DNA of 64,000 bases from Mesostigma viride. Taxonomy: Eukaryota; Streptophyta; Mesostigmatophyceae; Mesostigmatales; Mesostigmataceae. Below the pieces are notes generated by a model. That model searched no databases and was not told the origin of the DNA. It saw nothing but the letters and a program-made list of their open reading frames with translations. Both the position numbers and the translations under genes were made by a program. This document shows, in pieces, positions 1 through 10,500 of this stretch (the stretch's first letter is position 1; every line of letters starts with the position of its first letter). The DNA lies in contig RPFO01000667.1 of NCBI GenBank assembly GCA_009746045.1, forward strand, positions 3,525,273 to 3,589,272. Direction: 5' to 3'.

Positions 1-1130
1 GCGTCCCTCCCTTGACAAGGAACAATTTCATGCACCCACCCACCCACATGCATCTCTACCTTGACAAGGAACAAGAGCATGCACCTACCCACCGCGCATG
101 CATCCCTCCCTTGACAAGGAACAAGCATGTGTACCCACCCACCCCACATGCATCCCTCCCTTTACAAGAAACAAGCACGTGAACCCACCTAATGCACAAG
201 CATCCCTCCCTTGATAAGGAACAAGCACGTGCACCCACCCACCCCACATGCACCCCTCCCTTTACAAGAAACAAGCATGTGGGCCCACCTACTGCAATGC
301 ATCCCTCCCTTGATAAAGAACACACACATGCACCCACCCACCGCGCATGCATCCCTCCCTTGACAAGGAAGAAGTATGTGCACCCACCCACCCCACCTGC
401 GTCCCTCCCTTGACAAGGAACAATTTCATGCACCCACCCACCCACATGCATCTCTACCTTGACAAGGAACAAGAGCATGCACCTACCCACCGCGCATGCA
501 TCCCTCCCTTGACAAGGAACAAGCATGTGTACCCACCCACCCCACATGCATCCATCCCTTTACAAGAAACAAGCACGTGAACCCACCTAATGCACAAGCA
601 TCCCTCCCTTGATAAGAAACAAGCACGTGCACCCACCCACCCCACATGCATCCCTCCCTCGACAAGGAACAAGCGCATGCACCCACCCACCCCACATGCA
701 TCCCTCCCTTGACAAGGAACAAGCGCATGCAGCCACCCACCCCACATGCAGTCCTCCCTTTACAAGAAACAAGCACGTGCACCCACCTACTGCACATGCA
801 TGCACCCCTCCCTTGACAAGGAACAAGCGCGTGCACCCACCCACCCCACATGCATCCCTCGACAAGGAACAAGCGCGTGCACTCACCCACCCCACATGCA
901 TCCCTCCTTTGACAAGGAAAAAGCACGTGCAACCACCCACCCCACGTGCATCCCTCCCTTGACAAGGAACAAGCACGTGCACTCACCCACCCCACATGCA
1001 TCCTTCCTTTGACAGGAAAAAGCACTTGCACTCACCCACCCCACATGCATCCCTCCCTTGACAGGGAAAAAGCGCGTTCACCCACCCACCCACACGCATT
1101 CCTCTCTTGACAACGAACAAGCACGTGAAC
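1..1130. repeat. 50-bp minisatellite with higher-order structure
   Basis: About 22 tandem units of roughly 50 bp are seen, each built around CTTGACAAGGAACAAG followed by a C-rich CACCCACCCACC stretch and a GCATGC-like link. The block starting at base 1 recurs almost base for base at 399, so eight monomers form a 398-bp higher-order unit. Open frames on both strands across the block are by-products of the repeat and are not called as genes. Confidence 0.95.
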
Positions 1131-2055
1131 CTACCTACCCACTAGCATGGCACGAAGGCATACCATACAATAGCATGGCGTTGCCAAAGCGAAAAAAGAG
1201 ATCTCGGTGGGGAGAAATTGCCCAGCAAAACTGACAACCATGCAAGGCAAAAAACTTGAATAACTTTCGGTGGACATCGGCACATAATGAGTAGCCCAGA
1301 TGTGCCGGGTGTAGAGTAAACGAGGCCGAAAATGTCGCGTAACTCAAAGGCATCTTTAGTAGCCTGTCAAGCGACGGGAACGAGTGGAAACCTGAAGAAT
1401 GGCAAAAGACATTAAGTCGACTGCCATACATAAAAGATAGAGAATCAGTAGTACACAGCTCCCTCATGGAGCAGTAAGCAAATGAGCGATGATTAACAAA
1501 GTGTGAGACAGATAGTCTATGCGACTCCTTGCGACTAAACGTGGCATGCATATGCGGGCGCTGATTAGGAACATTGGCTTACTTTGTTTAGCGTAATGCG
1601 ATTGCAGTAGCTTCGTGAAATGCCGCATGCGCACGATGTCACGAAATTTAAATTTCCTTTAGGAACAAAGACGAACAAATTGATGTAGCTGGCTAAGGAC
1701 TACGCCATGGTAGGCTAGCTGTATCGGAGAGAGCGCTGTAGATGGCTGGAAAAATGATAACTCAATCATGCTAAACTGCGGCTCCAAAGGCTTGTTCTAG
1801 TGCGCCTTTGGCTTTCTTCTTCTTCAGGCGCAATAAGCCCGCGATTCTTTTTTAGTCCATATATTCTTTCACCACTACTGACCGGCTGGCGACTGCAAAT
1901 CGGCATGGCCGGCTAATTATGAGGCAAGCGTTGCAAGGGCAGACGCTTGTGATCGTTGATAAATTCAAAAAATCGTTCTCGCCCGGCGCGGCGGTTCACA
2001 ACTCCCCACCTGCAAACTCGACTAGCACAGGTACGGGGGCGTTCCTGAAACCAGT
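1131..2055. other. No gene recognised
   Basis: Unique, AT-richer sequence. The longest open frame (minus, 1135-1551, 138 codons) has no recognisable motif and a composition expected by chance. No RNA gene or transposon end is seen. Confidence 0.6.
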
Positions 2056-2365
2056 CCCGTACACGCAACCGTTCTATCCGGCCCTCGGCAAATATAGAAT
2101 CTCTGCTGCACTTCCGCGGCGTGGGACACAACAACAACAACAACAACTTCCGCGGCGTGGGATTCAACTAACTAACTAACTAACTTCCGCGGCGTGGGAA
2201 CCAACAACAAGAACAAGAACAAGAACAAGAACAACACGCAACCGCTCTGTGCAGTACCTAGAACGGGACAAGTACAAGATCGTATCGGCCAGTATAGATT
2301 CTCTGCTGCCCATGTGCGGCGTGGGACACAACAACAAGGGCCCCAACAACAACAACAACAACAAC
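2056..2365 (+). repeat. SINE-like short repeat with (AAC)n / (TAAC)n tails
   Basis: A short module, CTCTGCTGC then about 8 bases then GCGGCGTGGGA, occurs at about 2100 and 2300, each time followed by a microsatellite of AAC or AAG-AAC. The core GGCGTGGGA also occurs alone at about 2152 and 2190 with TAAC and AAC-AAG tails. The stretch CACGCAACCG upstream is shared by the two longer copies. A further copy lies at about 60095-60165. The variable A-rich tail resembles a SINE 3' end, but no clear A/B promoter box was found. Confidence 0.45.
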
Positions 2366-2479
2366 AAGACCGTAACCGGGGTCCGTTTCGGTTACGGCCC
2401 CGTACTAGGCTCGGTTCGGTGTACGCGGCGTGTACGTAGCGTGACATTAATTCTAGTGGACGCCAAGTGGACGTAAAAA

Positions 2480-2639
2480 ATGGCCTGTAAGGCATACGAC
2501 ACAATGTATACTTGCCGTAAATTTTACGGCCCGTATACTTTGTGTCGTTTACGGTAGTAAATTTACTGCAGCATACGACACAAAGTATACGCGCCGTAAA
2601 GTTTACGGCCCGTATACTTTTTGTCGTATACTAAAGTAA
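2480..2639. repeat. Left part of a GTATAC palindrome array
   Basis: Alternating direct and inverted copies of GTATACGACAAAAAGTATAC joined by GGGCCGTAA / TTACGGCCC form nested palindromes that could fold into long cruciforms. The array continues at 4601-4920, so 2640-4600 looks like an insertion into it. Confidence 0.85.
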
Positions 2640-4020
2640 TCGGGGTTCTTTGAACGGAGTTTCTTCTATACGTGAATGCGGGAACAAGAGGCCGCTGGAT
2701 GAGCGGCTTATAGGTCGTAGTGTTTACTCGTAGCTGTTTGGCTAGAGCTTTTGTGATTAGTAGATGCAATATAGTGCATGGTTGAAAAATGAATTAAATA
2801 AAATGTGCGTTCCGCGCTTGGGTTGATTATACCCGGGCGGAACGGGGCGTGAGGTGCAGTGCCCCTGAAAAGAACAACCTACGCATTATTTAATACTAGC
2901 CGTGCAGATTCGGGATATTCTACCCCCGGTTTGTACGGTTAGCGTCTTACTAGCATCCACTAAACATAAGGGTTTAATGACGTCAGTTAGCTAGGGATAA
3001 GGGAGGTTTTGCGACTAAAAGCCGCTCTGGCTGGTTTTGTCGGCCTCTTTCTTTGCTCGTTGTCGTTGCGGCGGCAGCCGCAGCTATGGGTGCTGCGGAG
3101 CAAAATCCCAAAAGCACTGGTTGCACTGGCCACTTGGCCAGTGGTGAGACTTCCAGTTGTTAACCGGCCAGGCGTAGTTCCTCGCTCGGTTAACTAAAAG
3201 AAAAGAAAATGATTACCTCCGGTCCGCACCTTTTCCCCAGCTTGGGGTCTTTGGTGGGCCGGATGCCGTGACAGGTGCTCAACTGTCGCTTGGTCGGCCC
3301 AGTGCGCGAGCTGGTGCTCCGTACCTGGGGATGCTTGCACCCCGGGTTGGAGCCGGATGGCTGGCACTGGCGACCCGTGTCTCGGTCCGCGGCCTGCGGC
3401 TTTTTCTTCGGAAATTGCTGCTGGCCAGCAAACTTTGCAATTGCCTTCCGCCGAGGGGGGGGTTGGGGCTGGGGACGGCGATGGGAAAAGCGCCTAAGCT
3501 AGAAATTTTTTCCCCACGCATAGAAACCTCGGGGGGGAATGCGGTCTTGGCTGAACGGACTCTCGTTCAGCCAGGTGCCTGGGGCTGTGGCCTCGGGCAT
3601 CCGGGCTGGCGGGGCCTGGGCTAGGTCCACGTTTTTTCTCGAAGCACCCCGGGTCTATGGGGAGACGGCCATAGCGGTACCGACTCGGGGCCCCGAGAGG
3701 GGTCATGATAGGCTGGCCGTGCGCAATCGCAGTGCAAATGCGCTGGGCCTTTTTGGGCCTGGCCATGCATCCACAGCCGCCGGGCACACGCCTCCCGATG
3801 TGGGGGGGCTCCCGTTTTGCGGCAGGGCGGTCACTTGTGACAACGAGCAAGGTGGAGTGCGGCTTCAAGGGAAAGCCAGGGCGGGGGTGATTGGGCAACG
3901 TACTTCATGAAGGGCCTTGAACGGCGTGCCTCCGGGCATGTCAATTAGTGTCACATGTATGCTTCCACTTATTGTTTTAATGAAGATGCTGGTTTTTGTG
4001 GGAGCTACGTGGGACATGAA
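2640..4020. repeat. Repeat unit, long copy (1381 bp)
   Basis: Starts TCGGGGTTC and ends GGGACATGAA. Its first 420 bp (2640-3058) and last 128 bp (about 3893-4020) recur in the next unit at 4021-4439 and 4473-4600. The middle (3059-3892) is GC-rich and found only here. Open frames in it show no known domain. The unit has no terminal inverted repeat and no CTRR end, so its class is unknown. Confidence 0.75.
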
Positions 4021-4600
4021 TCGGGGTTCTTTGAACGGAGTTTCTTCTATACGTGAATGCGGGAACAAGAGGCCGCTGGATGAGCGGCTTATAGGTCGTA
4101 GTGTTTACTCGTAGCTGTTTGGCTAGAGCTTTTGTGATTAGTAGATGCAATATAGTGCATGGTTGAAAAATGAATTAAATAAAATGTGCGTTCCGCGCTT
4201 GGGTTGATTATACCCGGGCGGAACGGGGCGTGAGGTGCAGTGCCCCTGAAAAGAACAACCTACGCATTATTTAATACTAGCCGTGCAGATTCGGGATATT
4301 CTACCCCCGGTTTGTACGGTTAGCGTCTTACTAGCATCCACTAAACATAAGGGTTTAATGACGTCAGTTAGCTAGGGATAAGGGAGGTTTTGCGACTAAA
4401 AGCCGCTCTGGCTGGTTTTGTCGGCCTCTTTCTTTGCTCCCCACCCACCCACCCGTGTCTTGGTTGCCTCTAGGGCAACGTACTTCATGAAGGGCCTTGA
4501 ACGGCGTGCCTCCGGGCATGTCAATTAGTGTCACATGTATGCTTCCACTTATTGTTTTAATGAAGATGCTGGTTTTTGTGGGAGCTACGTGGGACATGAA
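4021..4600. repeat. Repeat unit, short copy with deleted middle (580 bp)
   Basis: Head-to-tail with the long copy. It has the same start and end, but about 830 bp of the middle is replaced by about 35 bp rich in CCCACC. The pair lies in tandem inside the palindrome array. Confidence 0.75.
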
Positions 4601-4920
4601 AATTTACTAAAGTATACGACAAAAAGTATACGGTAGTAATTTTTACGGCCCGTACACTTTTTTTCGTATACTAAAGTAAAATTTACTTAAGTATACGACA
4701 AAAAGTATACGGGCCGTAACGTCTACGGCCCGTATACTTTTTGTCGTATACTTTAGTAAAGTTTACTAAAGTATACGACAAAAAGTATACGGGCCGTAAG
4801 TTTTACGGCCCGTTTACTTTTTGTCGTATATTGAAGTAAAGTTTACGTACCGTATACGGAGCCCGTATACGTTTACGGGCCGTATACGGGGCCCGTATAC
4901 GTGTACGGGCCGTAAGTTTA
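4601..4920. repeat. Right part of a GTATAC palindrome array
   Basis: At least three more rounds of the GTATACGAC / GTCGTATAC palindrome with TTTACTAAAG spacers are seen. It then passes into a degenerate stretch (GTATACGGAGCCCGTATAC-like) that abuts the Helitron Rep fragment. Confidence 0.85.
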
Positions 4921-4929
4921 TAGTATAGT

Positions 4930-5583
4930 GTGCGACGAGTCAGGCCGATATTGCGACAGGTCTTCTGCGGGAACCAGGAGCCGGACACGTGGATCGAGGT
5001 AATCCAGTTCCAACACGGCGGGCTGCCGCACGTACACATCGTATTCTCGCGCTCGAGCGACCCGGCGACGCCGCCGCTCACATACGCCGAGATCGACCGA
5101 CTCATAACGGCCGAGGCGCCCGACGATCCGGAACTGCGCGAACTGGTGCGCCGCTACCAGGTGCACCACCACTCGGACCGAAGCCTGGGCCAGACGGGGA
5201 CGTGCGTGTGGGGGTACCCGATGCCGCTAGCGCCGCAGACGACGGTGAACGAGAACGGGCGAGTCGTGTACCGTCGTCGACGCCCCGAGTACGCCCTGCT
5301 CGTGCCCACGCAGCTCGTCATATTGAGAGCGTGGGGCGGCCACGTCTGCGCTGAGGTGCTCGGGTCGATAGGCGTCTATGAGTACCTGCTCGAGTACCTG
5401 CTACCCTCGGGCCGCATCGACGACACGGTCCTGATGAGTCTCGGCATCAACCCGAACGACCGCGGGCTCCTGTTCGCGATGAGCCGTCGCATCGGCAGCA
5501 TGCAGGGGTGCTGGCGAATCCTGGGAGGGCATACGTTCCCGCTCGTCACGATACAGCCGTCCGTCTTGCTGTCACGTCCGTGA
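4930..5583 (+). CDS. Helitron Rep (HUH nuclease) fragment
   Basis: A 217-codon open frame matching the C-terminal part of the Helitron replication initiator, which nicks DNA and drives rolling-circle transposition. The HUH motif is visible as H34-V-H36 in GLPHVHIV. The catalytic tyrosine region follows at about residues 150-156 (YEYLLEY); the usual Y-x-x-K-Y lysine is Glu here. The segment RRIGSMQGCWRILG (about 185-200) is the conserved link that leads into the helicase in intact Rep-Hel proteins. The first part of Rep is missing, because the frame begins next to the palindrome array. The stop at 5583 falls where the protein should run on toward the helicase, whose matching sequence is found from 16.9 kb. 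It is therefore a broken N-terminal half, probably of the same Helitron. The start codon is only the first ATG of the frame. Confidence 0.8.
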   Translation: MRRVRPILRQVFCGNQEPDTWIEVIQFQHGGLPHVHIVFSRSSDPATPPLTYAEIDRLITAEAPDDPELRELVRRYQVHHHSDRSLGQTGTCVWGYPMPLAPQTTVNENGRVVYRRRRPEYALLVPTQLVILRAWGGHVCAEVLGSIGVYEYLLEYLLPSGRIDDTVLMSLGINPNDRGLLFAMSRRIGSMQGCWRILGGHTFPLVTIQPSVLLSRP

Positions 5584-5671
5584 TCATTTACGTCCGTGCA
5601 CTCAAGAAGTTACGTGATTGCCGTAATCGGAATCGTTACGTCCCACGTTTGGTTGGTTCCGATTCAGTATA
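5584..5671 (+). other. Helitron-flank spacer
   Basis: Short unique stretch between the Rep stop and the CAC-ended repeat. It may be residual Helitron sequence. No motif is seen. Confidence 0.4.
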
Positions 5672-6016
5672 CACTAGGAACTCGGCTTTGAGAATGGGTG
5701 AGAAAAGGTGAGAAAAAGGGTGAGAAAGGTGAGGAAAAGGGTGAGAAATGGGTGAGAATGGGTGAGAAAGGTGAGAAAAAAGGGTGAGAAATGCGTGAGA
5801 ATGGGTGAGAAAAGGGCAATCTCACCCGGGTGAGATTGCCCCAAAAAGGTGAAAAAAGGGGAAAAACGTGAGAAAAATCTCAAAAAACAGGACGTGAGAT
5901 AAGTGAGAAAAACGGGAGGTGTGAAACGTGAGAAAAGTGAGAAAATCAGGACGTGAGAAAAGTGAGAAAATCAGGACGTGAGAAAAGTGAGAAAAGCGAG
6001 AAAACACAGCGCTGAG
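5672..6016 (+). mobile_element. Left end of a CAC-ended element, copy 1
   Basis: Begins CACTAGGAACTCGG and runs into dense GTGAGAAA / GGTGAGAAAAAG direct repeats, with a perfect inner palindrome GGGCAATCTCACCCGGGTGAGATTGCCC (halves at about 5815-5842). It matches 12028-12372 closely up to GAAAACACAGCGCTGA. A gypsy-type LTR starts directly after it. The bases before it are TA, but no matching right end (GAGTTCCTAGTG) was found for this copy, so it is either interrupted or truncated. Confidence 0.75.
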
Positions 6017-6154
6017 TGTCGCGTCTGCGTGCCACAATCTCCGGCGCCACCATGGCGGCTGGCCACTCAGCTTAATTTGGTAAAACCCAAATGAGCTGAG
6101 CTGACGTGCCTGCCTTAACTGCATGCCCTGTGGGGTGGGCGAGGACCTGTCCCA
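6017..6154 (-). repeat. LTR of element C, distal copy
   Basis: 138 bp, TGTCGCG...CTGTCCCA on the plus strand. It is almost identical to 7412-7549, and both copies are followed by TGATT. Its position suggests a tandem or recombined LTR arrangement. Confidence 0.7.
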
Positions 6155-7411
6155 TGATTAATGAAAAGAGGGCTCTCAGCCGAGGACAAGGAACTGTCCC
6201 TCGTGCCTGATGACCACCTTCTTGATCCCCTTGTGTACCGTCGCGTGCCGCGTTTGAATATCCTTGCTGGGGCGTTAGCTAGACGCTCCAACTACTCTAA
6301 TTGCGACAATATGATGGTGCAAGAGGGTGCTTTTGCCTCCCCTGCTATAGAACAATGCTTTCACAACACACACTTTGCACAGTCTGATGATGAAGCCGCA
6401 CATGCGGAATTTATTGAGAAAGTTAATACAATTACAACACGTTGATAGTCTCAATATCGATGCACTCCATGCTCACGAGCCCGCAGTTAGGCAGCGCTCC
6501 ATGACATGCTACCGGCCTTGCTCCCAAGGAAAGGGAGAAACACGAAGGCCACTAACGAGAGACTCGAAGAGACTACACGCTGCGTGAGAGTCCTCTTCGA
6601 CTATGAACCAAACCATTCGTCATGCCACACGCATGACACACGCCACACTTGTCAGTCCAGCCAGGAATGCCAAAACTATCTTGCTGCCTGAACCATGCAA
6701 ATAGAAACCGCATTCCAGTTGCCGTCCTGGCTTTCTACCACACATGCCAACAAAAGCAGGAAGGCATCCCGACAAATCTAAATTGCTACCCTGTTGCCGA
6801 TCTCATCTCCTAGAGGCTCCGGCATTTCTGTCCCTGGGAATGTCCGACATTGAGTCACGTCCAGCAAGGTCGAAGCATAATATCCTTCAGACAATCTGCA
6901 CGCTCACACCTTGCGTGTGAGTGGCCCAGCAAACATTGCGTCTAATCGTTCCTTTCTAGAAGAAATCCCTTTGTAGGGCTGCCAGCGATTTCGCATTCAT
7001 TCCAGCGATCTGGCTCCGCACCGCAAATTGTCCTTTTCCATTTTCTGTCCAGTCCTCATAACGTTGACCCGCTATTCTACACCACAAAGACACCTGGCCT
7101 GTCAATAGCCTCGGCGCTGTTGAAGTCCAGCAGTCCAGCTTCAGCTCCAGCTGTCCACTAACACGCGTATGATCCTCTCGACGCTGCGCACTTGTGCTGC
7201 CGTCCGCTCAAGTCAGTGCTGCGCGCCCAGCTGTGCCTGGCCCGGCGCGCATGCACGTACACTTTCGTCCGCTCTTATGCTGCAAGTGCTAGTGTCCCCC
7301 CCGGTCACTAGCCTTTGTCGAAAATGCGTAGAAAACAAATTCCTTGCGCACGTCACCGGTCTTGTGCATAGTGGGCGCCGCCCGGATGACATAGCTCGCG
7401 TCCGTGACAGC
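6155..7411. other. Unrecognised block between two LTR copies
   Basis: 1.26 kb with no known domain. The 94-codon open frame at 6161-6445 (plus) has no recognised motif. It could be an internal remnant of a related element or sequence trapped between LTRs. Confidence 0.4.
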
Positions 7412-7549
7412 TGTCGCGTCTGCGTGCCACAATCTCCGGCGCCACCATGGCGGCTGGCCACTCAGCTTAATTTGGTAAAACCCAAATGAGCTGAGCTGAC
7501 GTGCCTGCCTTAACTGCATGCCCTGTGGGGTGGGCGAGGACCTGTCCCA
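7412..7549 (-). repeat. 3' LTR of element C
   Basis: 138 bp LTR adjoining the polypurine tract at about 7550-7562 and the end of Pol. Confidence 0.75.
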
Positions 7550-7580
7550 TGATTCCCCCCCTCGCTGGCGACCGGCCCCA

Positions 7581-10500
7581 TCACGAAGACAGCGATCGTA
7601 CCAAGACAAGGGCAGCGGTGACCGCAGTCAAGCTGCGGGAGGTAAACTGCGCAGCGGTGCACACTGGACAAAACCAATCCCCCTCCGGAATGCTGGTGAC
7701 CACTGGCTGCAAGCACTGCATGTGCCAACCACAGTTACACTGATCACACAATAACATGGACTCCGCCTGATCGACCCGGTGACAAACCTGACACTGGGCG
7801 TCCTTGACTCGGCGAGACGTGTGCGGTTGGAGGTCGTGGACCAAATTGGGCAGCGAGCAGGGACTGAGATTGCTGAGGTTGTCAGTCGTACGGCTCCCGT
7901 CGGCGCCCTCCAAAATTGCCACTCCCGATGGTTTGATAGCCACAATGCGCAAAATGGTGGGCCCCGCCTCCACATCCAAAGTGTGCTTCAGCTGAGTGCG
8001 CAGGAAAACATACTGCCCTGGCCTAAACCGCAGCTGGCGAGCCATGTATGCGCCCCCCCGGCGCTGAGCGTAGCGCAGGGAGTCCCTGTGCTGAGCAATG
8101 AACAAGTTGTTCATCGCGATGGGCATGACCTTCTTAAAAGTCTCTGCCCTGGCCAGCACCTCAACCAAAAATTGCTGAGCGTTGTCGAAGGCCATGGGTT
8201 CGGGGTGCGCAACCTGTGCCTCCGTAGGCAAAAGAGGATTACGCCCGAACAGAAGGAAATACGGGGAGAAGGTAGCGAGAGACTCCTGGGGAGACATGCG
8301 ATAACCCATGGCAATCCATGCCAACTCGCGATCCCACCTGGCCGACTCCGGCACCTGCAGGCTCCACTTGCGCAGCGCCTGCTTGACGGTCTGCACCAAT
8401 CTCTCAGCCAAACCATTGGCCTGAGGATGCTCCCGAGAAGTGCGACGGTGATCAATAAGACATCCATCCAGCAACTCCTGGAACTCACCCCTGAACTCAC
8501 CACCCTGGTCCGTGACTACCTCCGCGGGAGCCCCAAACCTGGTGATGATGTCTGCAAAATGCTTCGCTGTGGTAGCGGCATGCTTGTCAGCAATGGGGAT
8601 CAACTCAACCCATTTGCTAAAGCTCTCCACGCATACCATGACATAGAGGTTGCCGTCAGGGCTCTCCTGAAACGGCCCGCACAGATCGACGTGCCAGCGA
8701 TAAAACAAGCCCTTGATGGGAAGCGACATCAGCTCCTTGGCACCATGATCTGCGCTAAAGTTAGCCTTGGTTCGAGCACACGGGACACAGCTGGCCACTA
8801 CCTGGGCCACTGTGTGTCGCATGTTATTCCACCAATAGCTGGTCCGTACGAGGCTGAGCGTGCGATTGCCACCCAAGTGACCATACCGCTCGTGGTACGC
8901 CTGCACTATAGCAACGCGCTTGTCAGGCGGTGGGACGACCACCCTACGCTTGCCCAACAGCTTGTACAAAACCCCATCTTCCCAACCATAGGTTGCAGCC
9001 CTGTGCTGCACCCTGTTCAACTCCGTCGCCTTCTGAGCAGGAGTCCAATCGACTGGAGTAGGAGTCAAGACAGCACCCTGCACTTGCTCCAAAACTCGAC
9101 CATCTAGCCAGATATCAGCGGTGTAGCAATCAGCAAGAGAGCTACGCGCTAAGAGAGCCTGCACAGCGATCAGCTGCTGCAGAGAAGGATCAATGTCAAA
9201 GGACAGAGACCTACCCTCTTCCATAGCGCACACAGCTTTGGATGGCGTGAATGGCGACGGCCGCACCGGGTCGTCGCTGATGCCGAAGTCCGCCACAGAG
9301 TACTCGACACTGCGCCACCACGCCTCCTCCTCATCGTCGGCCGCATACCCAGCAGCGTTCACAAAGACCACAGAACCAGACGAGCCCTCGGCACCCATGG
9401 CCCGGGCTCCAGTGTGGTCAACAGTGGTAGGCATGGCGTATCGGGATAGCACATCGGCGTTGACATGGTCCTTGCCGGCCCGATGCACAATGGTCATGTG
9501 GTACTCCTGGATAATCATGGCCCATCGGGCGAGCTTACCCGTCAGGTTGGTGTTGGTCATTAGCCACTGAAGCGGCTGGTGGTCTGTCACCAGAGTAAAC
9601 ACGCGCCCAAATAAATACGGGCGAAAGTGCTTGATGGCCCACACCACAGCCAGTGCCTCCCCCTCATAGGAAGAATACCGGCTCTCCGCTGGGTTGTTGC
9701 TGCGACTAGCATAAGCAATAACGTGCTCGCGCCCATCACCATCCTTTTGCGCCAAGACCGCACCCAGTCCTACCTTGGACCAGTCGGTATATAACACAAA
9801 TGGCAAAGCATAGTCAGGGGCGCGCAGAATCGGTGCCGACGTGAGCTCCTGCTTGATTGTCTCGATGGCGCGTTGCTGTGCGGGACCCCACGCCCACACG
9901 CACCCCTTCTTGAGTAACTCGGTCAAGGGCTTCACCTTGCTGCTGAAGTTCTCAATGTAACCTCGGTAATAGCCAGCCAAACCCAAATACGCCCGCACCC
10001 CTGAGACATCCGTGGGTACGGCGGCCTGCGCAATGGATTCGACCTTGGCGGCATCAGGCGTCCGGCCACCCGGCACAATCTGATGACCAAGGAATGAGAG
10101 GGTCCGCTGGGCGAACTTGCACTTCTCAGGGTGCAGCCGCATATTATGCTCCTCGAGAGCCAAGCGAACCTGCTCCAAGTGCGCCAGGTGCTCCTCAAAT
10201 GTCGCGCTAAAGACGATTACATCATCAATGTAACAAGCGGCGAAAGGAAGACCTGCAAGCACTTTGTCCATAGCTCGTTGGAAAACAGCACTAGCGTTGC
10301 GGTGCCCAAAGGGCATGCGCACCCACTCATACAAATTGCCGCCCCCCCAGAATGCAAGCTTCCGCTGATCCTCCGGCGCAACTGCGATCTGATGAAAGCC
10401 GCTACGCAGGTCCAGCGAGGACACAAACTTCACATGAGGAGATATCTTATCCAGGACATCATCCACACGTGGCATGGGGTAACGGTCCACGGGTGTGTGT

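Noticed and set aside
56-1031. Cys/Val/Gly-rich ORFs in the left minisatellite
   Set aside because: They follow the 50-bp unit in all frames and strands and show no conserved domain.
2640-4600. Short LTR retrotransposon (the repeated 420-bp and 128-bp blocks as LTRs)
   Set aside because: Block order is head-to-tail unit duplication, not LTR-internal-LTR, with no primer site or coding region.
7779-9107. 442-codon plus-strand ORF
   Set aside because: Antisense of the gypsy Pol frame, which has clear RT and integrase motifs.
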